A DNA stretch of 23,558 bases from Paracoccaceae bacterium (lineage in GTDB: Bacteria > Pseudomonadota > Alphaproteobacteria > Rhodobacterales > Rhodobacteraceae), in assembly GCA_030625695.1 (NCBI GenBank), contig DAOUQK010000014.1:1-23558 (forward strand), read 5' to 3'. Below the pieces are notes generated by a model. It was not told the DNA's origin. It was given only the letters and a program-made list of their open reading frames with translations, and ran no database searches. Within the stretch, counting starts at the first letter, position 1, and every line of letters begins with the position of its first letter. A program made the translations under genes and the position numbers. This document shows, one piece after another, positions 8,801-15,795 of this stretch.

Positions 8801-10245
8801 CAGAAAATCACCCAGTAAGTCGAGAGAATGGCGATGTTACCCCAGAAAGCCTGCGTTGCGTCCAGACCACCCAGGACCAGCGTTGCCTCGTCGGGGCTGG
8901 CCGCCAGTTCAGTGGCCCACAACCAGCGCGCGTGCGTGGCATAGGTGGCGACGGCAATGACAATGCCCAGTTGCCGCCAATCCGTGCGACCAACGACAAA
9001 TGGGATCGTAGCGGCCAAAACTGCGGTCGCGACCAGCGAATAGATCGACAACGGGCTGAGGTGGAGGGCGAGAAAGGCAAGGCCATATGCAAGCCCTGTC
9101 ACGGATTGTCGCCCATACGAGAACGACTGCGCTATGATACCCGCTGCCACAACCAGAAGTGCAAGCATTGCAAGATATTCGTTCTCGATGATTTTTGCGG
9201 CTTCGATGTTATATGCGGCGAATGCAGTGAAATAGAGAAGCCCCCACCCTCCGCCGATAAGGGTGAACGCGAATACTTGATAACCGTTCTTGCGACGTAA
9301 ATATGTGCCGGATGCCATCAGAATTGCGGACATGCCGACACCGATCAGGATCTTTCCAGCTGGCGTGACGAGCAAAAGGCTCTGCTGGATCAACAGAACC
9401 AAGCCAACAACCAAGACGATTATGCCCAGTATGTTCAGCCAGTTTCGACCAATTTGTGTCTCCCAGTCGCCCCCTTTTTCTCCTGTTCCACCAACGAGTT
9501 TTCCAATTGTTTGGCCGAGCCTTGACGAACGACTGACCTCTTCAGTGCGAACAGGTTCGATTTCTTTGGAGTGCTGCCGCCGCTGCTTGGGCACCTGCGC
9601 AAAACTTTTCCCGCGAACCTCAAGAGCAGCAGTCAGCGGTTCAGCAACCAATTTTTCTTCTTTTGGCTCTGCAGGTTCTTCTGCCCTTTCCGTCCCACCG
9701 TTCGTTTTCTCCGCCACGTCAGCGGCGACAGAGGGGATGGCTTCAGGTATCACGATGGCGTTAGGCGGTGCCTCGACTTCAACAGAGACTATGGCATCTG
9801 CCGCAGCCTCGACCTCTGCAGCGGCTATTGCGGGTTCCTCCTTTACAACGGCTTTTGTCTTCTCGGGCTGAATGGCCTCCGCAGTTGCCTCAGGCTCGGG
9901 TTGAATGGCCGGTTCCGGCAACTCGGGTTCAGCCGCTTCTGCCAACGGCAAACCGACGACATCGCGGGACAAGTCTTCAAGTTTGGCCGTCGCGGGCAAC
10001 ACCTCTTCGAAATGTTCTTTGGCGGCGACCAAGTCGTCACGGATCTCAGCAAGTGCCGTCGCGTTGTCCGTGACCGACTGCTCGACGAGCCGGACTGTCT
10101 GAGACAGAAAGTTGTTGGCTTCCTTGAGCCGTTTCAGTTCAGGTTTGACATGCCTAGTGCGAAAGAAAGCGATCCACGCAAGAAACGGAGCGATTATCAG
10201 AGCTACTGACAGGGGAACGAGGATTATGAGTAATACCACTTCCAT
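5872..10245 (-). CDS. Giant DUF2339 polytopic membrane protein
   Basis: This 1457-residue membrane protein has an N-terminal anchor (1-28), a coiled-coil-like stretch (about 35-90) and a Pro/Glu/Ala-rich linker to about residue 260. The DUF2339 signature follows: QIGRNWLNILGI, then a TM segment, then TPAGKILIGVGM and GGGWGLLYFTAFAAYN. The rest is many TM helices in repeating units ending in a short polar E-(G/A)-x-R loop (FESGARTKRP, IEAGQRLQWKE, LEAGQRLQWKE, QEFGRWTRRD, IEASERIENR). Two adjacent units of exactly 111 residues (719-829 and 830-940) are 84/111 identical by my count. The function of the family is unknown; its many helices suggest a transporter, a flippase or a scaffold. It is longer than most DUF2339 proteins I know of, partly because of the extra module. 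It is first in a two-gene operon with the M48-TPR peptidase. ATG 10245 has only a weak ribosome binding site. Confidence 0.88.
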   Translation of the reverse strand: MEVVLLIILVPLSVALIIAPFLAWIAFFRTRHVKPELKRLKEANNFLSQTVRLVEQSVTDNATALAEIRDDLVAAKEHFEEVLPATAKLEDLSRDVVGLPLAEAAEPELPEPAIQPEPEATAEAIQPEKTKAVVKEEPAIAAAEVEAAADAIVSVEVEAPPNAIVIPEAIPSVAADVAEKTNGGTERAEEPAEPKEEKLVAEPLTAALEVRGKSFAQVPKQRRQHSKEIEPVRTEEVSRSSRLGQTIGKLVGGTGEKGGDWETQIGRNWLNILGIIVLVVGLVLLIQQSLLLVTPAGKILIGVGMSAILMASGTYLRRKNGYQVFAFTLIGGGWGLLYFTAFAAYNIEAAKIIENEYLAMLALLVVAAGIIAQSFSYGRQSVTGLAYGLAFLALHLSPLSIYSLVATAVLAATIPFVVGRTDWRQLGIVIAVATYATHARWLWATELAASPDEATLVLGGLDATQAFWGNIAILSTYWVIFCVTAIAHRPEDENSRMLDLATSLINMVGFIGLVAWQFETYLPGNLHYIAPPAIIAYVANSIVDRRMERPVLSRLNGTIAIVLYVIALPIAIEAENLSWNWLAPYWTVGGLVVWEVARRISSLVYRGQAYALCVLAVAAAAGINLSPDGGADSWLFFLMGLTPVILTERILEFLNSNERPGAETGLDHSVRKIGVIAMPLISGLAAWWALPDHVAGLGMFALAVVMFESGARTKRPYLRFQGYLLGIAGSICVLMLDVVAPPLDQLQEVRSVLLATAALGYFAGLRIHFSGATLLDAERSAAWMAPAFSTVFVAGFAYRWLSLDYAQIAWIAWALVLIEAGQRLQWKEIRFEGYLLGVAGLISVLVLDVVGPPLFQFQEVHTVLLASAVLGYVAGLRMYLSGATLLDAERSAAWVAPAFSVVFVAGAAYRWLPLEQVQIVWVVWALVLLEAGQRLQWKEIRFQSYGLFTVASLLSIGLQDALWSNGFGSAPWYLTAFVSLLLHAATVRMIFPAKELLATEGQYASAPLAAAGVLFAAATWEFCPSYLVAVVLAGWALAIQEFGRWTRRDDVALISTVMGVAAFGLAVVVNVYGIIGSEAIFASLNWLALAGTAAAMYALHFRAVGSVQFGLVMKPTRPYWFLHLGTLLMALALWRELPSVAVAVAWGALAFGLIEASERIENRIFARQAQVLIMVAVIRLFFANFTVPGEAFGISHRLITVGGIIALVYYMRALMAAGWQEGIRLAPTQIFSWVGAGLLVILARFEVGREYAVTIWSILILIFAFLGTRLPDQDFRYQAYLLCVLVFGRVWSTNAYLEGTIWGISERVATTLPSLVALLIVVFLIPRSFEEVDKGKTENLLSKFLLFADRHSRAVVALLFASQLTLLVFYEMTIDLVSIGWAISALFLLVIGFALNERSLRLYGLGLLLVCLLKVVFVDLEGVETIYRVFSFIVLGLVLLLASFGYSRFRDTLERYL
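7426..7758 (-). repeat. Tandem module, copy 2, in the DUF2339 gene
   Basis: This 333-base unit encodes residues 830-940, from RFEGYLLG to LQWKEI. It abuts copy 1 with no gap and stays in frame. Of 111 residues, 84 match copy 1, and the stretch SGATLLDAERSAAW is unchanged. Nucleotide identity is also obvious, so this is a fairly recent in-frame duplication. Confidence 0.9.
7759..8091 (-). repeat. Tandem module, copy 1, in the DUF2339 gene
   Basis: This 333-base unit encodes residues 719-829, from RFQGYLLG to LQWKEI. It is the N-terminal partner of the in-frame tandem duplication. Differences between the copies are mostly conservative hydrophobic swaps in predicted membrane helices, which suggests both copies are under selection as protein. 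Confidence 0.9.
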
Positions 10246-10278
10246 ATAGTCCAGTATCTCACGAGGCCCTTTAGATCG

Positions 10279-10296
10279 CTTTGAGCTAAGTCAAAG
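10279..10296. promoter_or_regulatory. Inverted repeat, possible Crp/FNR-family operator
   Basis: CTTTGA-gctaag-TCAAAG has perfect six-base arms. Inside it, TTGAG-CTAA-GTCAA fits the general TTG-N8-CAA pattern of the Crp/FNR family, with one mismatch to the variant TTGAT-N4-GTCAA. It lies 34 bases upstream of the DUF2339 start codon, in the intergenic region divergent to the GtrA-like gene. I could not place a convincing -10 element relative to it on either strand. Confidence 0.35.
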
Positions 10297-10409
10297 TAAT
10301 TTGCCGAGTAGTGCGCGCTGAGCTACCCGATGGCAGAGGAACGGTTGCGCGATCCACTATCCGTAGACCACCAAGATCTGCTGGGTCTTGAAGAATCTTG
10401 ATCGAAATC

Positions 10410-10940
10410 ATGGCACAGCAAAGGTTCATGGGGTTGGTTTGTAAAATGAACCGGGAAACCGGCGAGCCGCGCCCAGCTTCTATATCGCGCTTTGAAGTCA
10501 AGGCGTCGCTCGCCAAATTTGTATACTGGGTGCACGCACAGCGAGAGTTGGTCCGCGTCTGCATAACAGCGGCCATCGGTACTGTACTTGCCTGGATCAC
10601 TTACGAGATAATCTACTTCGTCAACTGGACAGAACCGAGAGCGACGACCAGTTGGACTCTGGCCTTTGCCATTGGTGTGCTGCGCCAACATCACCTTCAT
10701 CGAACCTTGTCGTTCCCGGAGATTGACGTGTCCTATGGCACCTCTCTGAGGCGCGATGCCCTTGCCGGTATTTTGGTCGCTACAGCGGGCACGGTTCTGA
10801 ACTACGTGCTAACAGAACGGGTCGGTCTGCATCACCGCCAAGCTTGGGTTGCTTGCCTGACCGGTGTCGCCACACTTGAATACGCTTTATTGAAATTGTT
10901 CGTTTTTCGTGGTCGCAGATCGAAGGAAACCGGGCAATGA
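10410..10940 (+). CDS. GtrA-like four-TM membrane protein
   Basis: This is a small integral membrane protein of 176 residues from ATG 10410. Four hydrophobic segments occur in two pairs, each pair ending in a basic-aromatic turn (HLHRTLSF and LLKLFVFRGRR). This is the usual pattern of GtrA-family proteins, which have been linked to moving polyprenyl-linked sugars across the inner membrane. The N-terminal 35 residues before the first helix are polar. The start is uncertain: TTG 10398, ATG 10410, ATG 10428 and ATG 10446 are all in frame, and none has a strong ribosome binding site. Its stop overlaps the GH3 start codon (ATGA), so it opens the operon with the GH3 and GNAT genes. A role in exporting or decorating the operon's product is an inference. 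Confidence 0.6.
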   Translation: MAQQRFMGLVCKMNRETGEPRPASISRFEVKASLAKFVYWVHAQRELVRVCITAAIGTVLAWITYEIIYFVNWTEPRATTSWTLAFAIGVLRQHHLHRTLSFPEIDVSYGTSLRRDALAGILVATAGTVLNYVLTERVGLHHRQAWVACLTGVATLEYALLKLFVFRGRRSKETGQ

Positions 10941-12526
10941 CAGATCTGAGCCTGAAACCTGCGCCCGGCGGCAGGCAAAGTCATCTGGATTTCAGCGTTC
11001 CTGCACGGGCCTACGCCCGATATCGCGTTTGGCGACTGGAGCGGATGGACCCGGTGGCCGTACAATCCGCATTGATGCTTCGGCTTGTGCGTCAGGCGCG
11101 GGACACGCGGTTCGGTCAGGCGCATGGATTCGCACAGATTGTGGATGTGGACACGTTTCAACAGCAGGTTCCGGTGCGAGATTACAACGCGTTCTGGACA
11201 GGTTGGTGGAGCCCGCACTACCCAAGCATTGTCAATCAGACCTGGCCCGGTCAGATCCCCTATTTCTCGATGACGTCGGGAACAACAACGGGCCGCTCCA
11301 AATTCATCCCCTACACCAAGGATATGCGAAGGGCAGCTGTTCGGGGGTTTCTTGACTTGTTGTGTTTTCACCTGACGCGGAGGCCTGGAAGCCGCCTGTT
11401 GGGTGGGGCCGCTCTTGGCCTGACCGGGCCCATCGACCTGAAGCAGACGGTGCCCGGGGTTGCCGAAGGCGCAGTCAGTGCAATTACTGCGGGGGCACTT
11501 CCGGGTTTCATGAACCGCCGGATTCTGCCGCCTGCGGATATTGCCAATCTTCCTGACTGGCAGGACAAAATTCACCGGCTGGCCCGGTTGTCGCTGGACC
11601 ACGACGTTCGGTTCCTTGGGGGTTCTCCGAACTGGTTGCTTCTGTTTCTGTCAGAAGTTGCCCGCGTCCTTCCTGACGCGCCCGAGCGACTTGCCGAGTG
11701 GTATCCCGATCTTGATCTTATCGTCCACGGTGGTGTGAACTTTGCCCCCTATCGCGAGAAATTTACGGCATTAATGGAGGGCAGCCATGCCGAAACCCGC
11801 GAGTTGTATTCCGCTAGCGAAGGCGTGTTCGCCTATGCCGACCGCGGCGATGGCGAGGGCATGCGGTTGCATCTGGACGGTCAGGTGTTTTTCGAGTTTA
11901 TCACTGTCGAGACATTGTTTTCCGCAGATCCAGTACGGCACTGGGTTGGAAATGCAGAGGCCGGTGTCGACTATGCCCTGGCGATTTCTACGGCTGCGGG
12001 CCTTTGGTCCTACCTGGTTGGGGACATCATCAGGCTGGTGGACAACAACCCACCCAGGCTGATCGTCGTCGGGCGGGTGCAACAAGGATTGTCGGCTTTT
12101 GGCGAGCATCTGATCGAGACAGAAATCGCTGACGCCGTAGCCTCTGCTGCCTCTCGCCTACAGCTATCGGTGATTGATTATTGCGTCGGCAGCGTTAAAG
12201 AAGAAACAGGCGGGCACCACATCTATCTGATCGAATTGGCAGACAGGGTTCCGCCCTGGATTGCAGCGCAAATCGCAGATCGTATCGACACGGTTTTGCA
12301 GGATATGAACGAGGATTACGCGGAACTACGAAAAAAGGACTATGCCTTGCATACCCCCCGGGTCCGGTTGGTGCCACCCGGAGGGTTTACGCGGTGGATG
12401 AAACGGCGGCGCGCTCTTGGTGGTCAGAACAAAGTACCTCGTATCATCACGAACCAAGCTCTTTTCGATGATCTCTGCTCCATCGCAACCGAACGGTTTG
12501 ACGGGGGTAAATCTGATGAGCATTGA
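10937..12526 (+). CDS. GH3-family acyl-adenylate amide synthetase
   Basis: This 529-residue protein belongs to the GH3 (auxin-responsive promoter) family. Plant members adenylate a carboxylic acid with ATP and transfer it to an amino acid, making an amide. All three ATP-binding motifs are visible: TSGTTTGRSKFIP at 113-125, YSASEG at 291-296 and LWSYLVGDIIRL at 356-367. VVGRVQQGLSAFGEHL then leads into the C-terminal lid. The length is close to that of other bacterial GH3 proteins. The likely substrate is a fatty or similar carboxylic acid joined to an amine, but the partners are not known for bacterial members. ATG 10937 overlaps the GtrA-like stop (ATGA), and the 3' end overlaps the GNAT gene by 11 bases, so the three genes are translationally coupled. 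It provides a route to an amide bond without CoA, separate from the GNAT route. Confidence 0.88.
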   Translation: MTDLSLKPAPGGRQSHLDFSVPARAYARYRVWRLERMDPVAVQSALMLRLVRQARDTRFGQAHGFAQIVDVDTFQQQVPVRDYNAFWTGWWSPHYPSIVNQTWPGQIPYFSMTSGTTTGRSKFIPYTKDMRRAAVRGFLDLLCFHLTRRPGSRLLGGAALGLTGPIDLKQTVPGVAEGAVSAITAGALPGFMNRRILPPADIANLPDWQDKIHRLARLSLDHDVRFLGGSPNWLLLFLSEVARVLPDAPERLAEWYPDLDLIVHGGVNFAPYREKFTALMEGSHAETRELYSASEGVFAYADRGDGEGMRLHLDGQVFFEFITVETLFSADPVRHWVGNAEAGVDYALAISTAAGLWSYLVGDIIRLVDNNPPRLIVVGRVQQGLSAFGEHLIETEIADAVASAASRLQLSVIDYCVGSVKEETGGHHIYLIELADRVPPWIAAQIADRIDTVLQDMNEDYAELRKKDYALHTPRVRLVPPGGFTRWMKRRRALGGQNKVPRIITNQALFDDLCSIATERFDGGKSDEH

Positions 12527-13574
12527 AATTATTTGGAGCGACACAAAAAGCCGACGTGAAATAACGCGGTCGGATACAATGTCTGATCAGGTCCGCGACA
12601 TTCTAGGGAACACGGTTTGGGGTAGTCGGGACACCAGGTATTGTATTCTTGGTATCGAAAAAAAGCTGGCGCGGCTGAGAGCTCCGAGCTATTTTGTTTT
12701 GTCAGAGGCCGGGCAGGAGCTTTGCGTCTTTGTTCTCGATTATTGCCTCAAGCAGGTGGCTGGCCAAACCTGCGGCGCGTATCATTTCGTCATGGCCTCT
12801 ACCCTGCCGGGTCATCAGAATGAAGGTCTTGCCAACCTTCTCATTGACCACGTGCGTGACTATTGTTTGGCCACGGTGGGCGCACCCGGTTTTGGATTTG
12901 CCTATGTAGAGGCAACCACCGAGTTTTCGCTGAAACTGTCATCACACATCGGCCACTCGATTGAGACCACAATTCCACTGACCCTATTCACCCGGCTATT
13001 TCCGCGTCGTGATCCCAATGTCGGCCCATTGAAAGCCGAAGAGACCGCAGGCCTGATCGAGAGTCTTGAAGGCCTGTATGCAGATCACGAACTGTCTGAT
13101 TTCGCCACTTCACTGAATCCGTCCGAGTGCTTCGTATATCGCAGAAACGGGAAAATCATAGCCGCAGCACAAACCGAGGTGCTGACCTGGCGGGTCGTTT
13201 CGTTGCCCGGTGTTATCGGCGCAGCCCTACAGAATATTCTGCCCCGTGTTCCCGGATTGAGCCGGATGCTCGATCTGCAAAACCTGAGGATCGTCCGGTT
13301 GGGCAACCTCCTGGTTCCGGAAGGGTCCGAGGCTGATTTCTTTTCCCTAATCGAAACATGCCTTTCCTACCACAAGGCGCGCATCGGGCTGATCCTGCTT
13401 GACGAGCGCAGCCCGGTTTTGGACCGGCTTCGCAACAATGGGCGCTTTGGTGTTCTATCCAGAGTCATGAACGGTTCGGCAAAGCTGCATATCGACGTTG
13501 TCGGTATGAATGACGCCACCATCGGCCAACTCACCAGCCGACCACTTCTGGTCAGCGCCGCAGACGTTTTCTGA
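12516..13574 (+). CDS. Tandem GNAT-fold N-acyltransferase-like protein
   Basis: This 352-residue protein appears to have two GNAT-like halves. The first (about 50-150) has the acyl-CoA binding motif PGHQNEGLANLLIDHV, with Q101-x-x-G104-x-A106 matching the Q/R-x-x-G-x-G/A signature. The second (about 210-340) has a similar order of elements (VYRRNGKIIAAAQ, then RLGNLLVPEGSEADFFSLIE) but lacks a clean glycine motif, so it may be structural or bind substrate. Function is not certain: given its neighbours, an N-acyl transfer to a long-chain amine is plausible. The open frame begins at 12417, but ATG 12516 is chosen because GGGGGT lies eight bases upstream and earlier codons are inside GH3. The gene ends 8 bases from the stop of the convergent SDR gene, leaving no space for a separate terminator. 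Confidence 0.7.
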   Translation: MSIEIIWSDTKSRREITRSDTMSDQVRDILGNTVWGSRDTRYCILGIEKKLARLRAPSYFVLSEAGQELCVFVLDYCLKQVAGQTCGAYHFVMASTLPGHQNEGLANLLIDHVRDYCLATVGAPGFGFAYVEATTEFSLKLSSHIGHSIETTIPLTLFTRLFPRRDPNVGPLKAEETAGLIESLEGLYADHELSDFATSLNPSECFVYRRNGKIIAAAQTEVLTWRVVSLPGVIGAALQNILPRVPGLSRMLDLQNLRIVRLGNLLVPEGSEADFFSLIETCLSYHKARIGLILLDERSPVLDRLRNNGRFGVLSRVMNGSAKLHIDVVGMNDATIGQLTSRPLLVSAADVF

Positions 13575-13582
13575 GCAATCGC

Positions 13583-14368
13583 TTATCCCCGTACGATCCA
13601 CCGACCGATGGATCCGGGCATCAGCTTGAAGGCGGTCGCGATGCTGCGGTTGAAGAATCCGGGGATACAGACGGCTTTGTTGGCCTCGACCGCGTGGATT
13701 GCCTCTTTTGCGACGTCTTTGGAATTGCTCCAGAGCCATTTGGGAACAGCGACAGATTCAACGGTGCCGCCAGCCGCATTCTGGAAGTTGGTTTCGGTGA
13801 ACCCGGGGCAAAGCGCCGTTACATGCACGCCCTCCGAACGCATTTCAGCGCGCAATGCCAGCGAGAACTGGTAAAGGAACGACTTGACCGGATAGTAAAG
13901 CGTTCCGCCGGCATGCGGCGGTAAAAGCGCCGACAGTGAAGACACGTTTATGATCGTCCCGCTTTTCTGTTTTTTCATTGCTGGGGCAAACAGATGGCAC
14001 AGCCGCACCGGCGCGGCGGTCATGACTTCCAGGCAGGCCCGATGACGCAGCCAATCCACTTCGCAAAGAAAGCCGGGCACTCCGAAGCCGGCGTTATTGA
14101 CCAGATGGGTGACCAGCTTGCCCTGTTTGGCCAAGGCCTGAAATAACCGGTCGGGGGTTTCCGGATCGGCAAGGTCATCCGAAAGAACAGTGACCTCCAC
14201 CGCATGCGCGGACTCCAATCTTTCCGCCAATTCTCGCAGCGGCGGTTCCTTTCGCGCGACGATGACAATATCGATCCCCCGTCGGGCATATTCTTCCGAA
14301 AACGCGCGACCAATGCCAGACGACGCGCCCGTGATCAGGGCCACTTTACGTTCTGGAGCCCCGGACAT
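13583..14368 (-). CDS. Short-chain dehydrogenase/reductase (SDR)
   Basis: This 261-residue classical SDR has the NAD(P)-binding TGASSGIG at 13-20, NNAG at 91-94, the catalytic Ser in NVSS at 141-144 and Y158-x3-K162 in LYYPVKSF. Such enzymes reduce ketones or oxidise alcohols. LALRAEMRSEGVHVTALCPGFTET and a hydrophobic C-terminal part (FNRSIATAFKLM) resemble membrane-associated SDRs that act on lipid ketones, such as 3-ketosphinganine reductase. The start is taken at ATG 14368, four bases after the oxoamine synthase stop; ATG 14380, eight bases inside that gene, is an alternative, and neither has a strong ribosome binding site. Co-transcription with the oxoamine synthase suggests it reduces the beta-keto product of that enzyme; this is inference. 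Confidence 0.85.
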   Translation of the reverse strand: MSGAPERKVALITGASSGIGRAFSEEYARRGIDIVIVARKEPPLRELAERLESAHAVEVTVLSDDLADPETPDRLFQALAKQGKLVTHLVNNAGFGVPGFLCEVDWLRHRACLEVMTAAPVRLCHLFAPAMKKQKSGTIINVSSLSALLPPHAGGTLYYPVKSFLYQFSLALRAEMRSEGVHVTALCPGFTETNFQNAAGGTVESVAVPKWLWSNSKDVAKEAIHAVEANKAVCIPGFFNRSIATAFKLMPGSIGRWIVRG

Positions 14369-14372
14369 GACA

Positions 14373-15644
14373 CTACCCATGCAGTTTGAGATTGTCGCGG
14401 ATCTCTGCAAGGCATCCGAGCAGGAAATCGATCTGCTCGCGCTCATGCTGGCAGGTCATCACGAACCGGATCCGGGCACGCCCCAGCGCCACGGCGGGAT
14501 AGCGGGCATGGGGGGCCACAATTCCCCGGTGCCGCAGTTGATTTGTGACCTCTGCGGCCGCAAGCTCGTTTCCAATGAGGACCGGCACGATATGGGCTTC
14601 GCTGCCAAGCGTGTCGAATCCCAGCGCCTCAACTTCACGACGGAAATAAAACGCGTTTTCCATTGCCTTTTCACGTCGCCACGGCTCTCGTTCGGCGATG
14701 TCGATTGCCTCGGCTACACCGGCAGCAATGGATGGCGGCAAAGGCGCGGAGAAAATGTAGGTTCTGGCAGAGATGCGCAGGAAATCTATGATCTCCTGAT
14801 CGCCAGCGACATAGCCGCCGACCCCACCGAATGCCTTGGTGAACGTGCCCATCTGCAGATCGACGGCGGAAGAGGGTATATCGTGGTGCTCAAGGCTGCC
14901 GCGCCCGTTCGCCCCGAGCATGCCAACCCCATGTGCGTCATCAATCATCAGCAGCGCTTTGTGAGCCGCCGCGAGATCAGCCAGTTGCGGGATAGGGGCG
15001 ATGTCCCCGTCCATGCTGAACACACCATCACTTACAATGAATTTCGATGCCTTCTTTGACTTGGTCAGGCAGGTGGCCAGATGCTTCATATCCTTGTGTG
15101 GGTATTTGCTGACATCGGCCTGAGCCAGCCGCACACCGTCAACAATGCTTGCGTGGTTCAACTCCTCGCTGAAGATCTCCCAACCGGGCGTTTCGCCATT
15201 ACCGGTCGACCTTGCGCTGGAGTGACCCAGATGTACCTCGGCAATCGATTGCAACAGGTCCACCTTCATAAGAGTCGGTACAACACCAACATTGGCCATG
15301 TAACCGGCGGCAAAGCAAATCGCGTCTTCCTGGCCGACAAACTCGGCAATGCGTTGCTCCAGAGCCCTGTGTACATCAATATTGGCTGCCATCTGGCGCG
15401 ATCCGCCCGACCCGAGCCCATAGCGATCAAGCGCTTTTGCTGCGGCTTCCTTGACCTTCGGATGGTTGGACAGGCCCAAAAGGTTGTTAGAGCAGAAAAG
15501 CAGGTGGTCACGCCCGCCCACCCAGATCACCGGTTCAGTTGTGGCGCTGTTGACGATCGGATTATTTGGGTAAAGCCCAGAATCTTTGACCAGACGCACC
15601 AGATTCTTGACGCGTTCAGCCGGGGATTGGTCAACGTCGGACAT
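14373..15644 (-). CDS. Alpha-oxoamine synthase (PLP, KBL/BioF/SPT-like)
   Basis: This 423-residue PLP enzyme belongs to the alpha-oxoamine synthase group (BioF, KBL, HemA, CqsA, serine palmitoyltransferase). It condenses an acyl-CoA or acyl-ACP with a small amino acid, losing CO2. Visible motifs are CSNNLLGLS at 51-59, GSGGSR at 78-83, LNHASIVDG at 162-170, DDAHGVGMLG at 235-244, and TFTKAFGGVGGY at 267-278 with K270 as the Schiff-base lysine. About 15-20 extra residues (SIAEVHLGHSSARSTGNGET) precede the FSEELNHAS motif and are not typical of BioF. No biotin genes are nearby, and the acyl-CoA ligase and SDR neighbours favour a long-chain substrate. The start is ATG 15644 with GGGAG six bases upstream; the open frame extends to 15863 but would run through the divergent ligase promoter. 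It is followed by the SDR gene four bases later. Confidence 0.88.
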   Translation of the reverse strand: MSDVDQSPAERVKNLVRLVKDSGLYPNNPIVNSATTEPVIWVGGRDHLLFCSNNLLGLSNHPKVKEAAAKALDRYGLGSGGSRQMAANIDVHRALEQRIAEFVGQEDAICFAAGYMANVGVVPTLMKVDLLQSIAEVHLGHSSARSTGNGETPGWEIFSEELNHASIVDGVRLAQADVSKYPHKDMKHLATCLTKSKKASKFIVSDGVFSMDGDIAPIPQLADLAAAHKALLMIDDAHGVGMLGANGRGSLEHHDIPSSAVDLQMGTFTKAFGGVGGYVAGDQEIIDFLRISARTYIFSAPLPPSIAAGVAEAIDIAEREPWRREKAMENAFYFRREVEALGFDTLGSEAHIVPVLIGNELAAAEVTNQLRHRGIVAPHARYPAVALGRARIRFVMTCQHEREQIDFLLGCLAEIRDNLKLHG

Positions 15645-15661
15645 ACCGTGCTCCCATATAG

Positions 15662-15673
15662 CAGACCGGTCTG
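15662..15673. promoter_or_regulatory. 12-bp perfect palindrome in the divergent intergenic region
   Basis: CAGACCGGTCTG is a perfect palindrome 17 bases upstream of the oxoamine synthase start codon, in the 151-base gap shared with the divergent acyl-CoA ligase. The position suits an operator acting on the oxoamine synthase leader. Palindromes of this length are expected several times per window by chance, so support is weak. Confidence 0.25.
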
Positions 15674-15795
15674 GACGCCTTGCAGTCCTGAGCCGGTTGG
15701 AAAACTCTACCTTGCAGCGGGCAATCGGCAATTGATCTGGGTCATGGTAAATTACCGCCAGACTTCCACAATTGCGCTGGCATTGGAGGAATGGC

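Noticed and set aside
8665..9871. Plus-strand open frames of up to 211 residues opposite the DUF2339 gene
   Set aside because: They are antisense shadows of a strongly supported membrane protein and show no ribosome binding sites or family motifs.
10398..10411. FNR-like box TTGATCGAAATCAT with one mismatch
   Set aside because: It overlaps the likely start codons of the GtrA-like gene, and one-mismatch boxes are expected about once per window by chance.
12516..13574. Thermostable hemolysin (T_hemolysin) identity
   Set aside because: Considered because such genes can sit near AMP ligases and SDRs, but the QNEGLA motif and layout fit a tandem GNAT better.
15732..15745. Partial FNR-like site TTGATCTGGGTCAT upstream of the ligase
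   Set aside because: The right half matches poorly and it sits too close to the only possible -10 (TAAATT).
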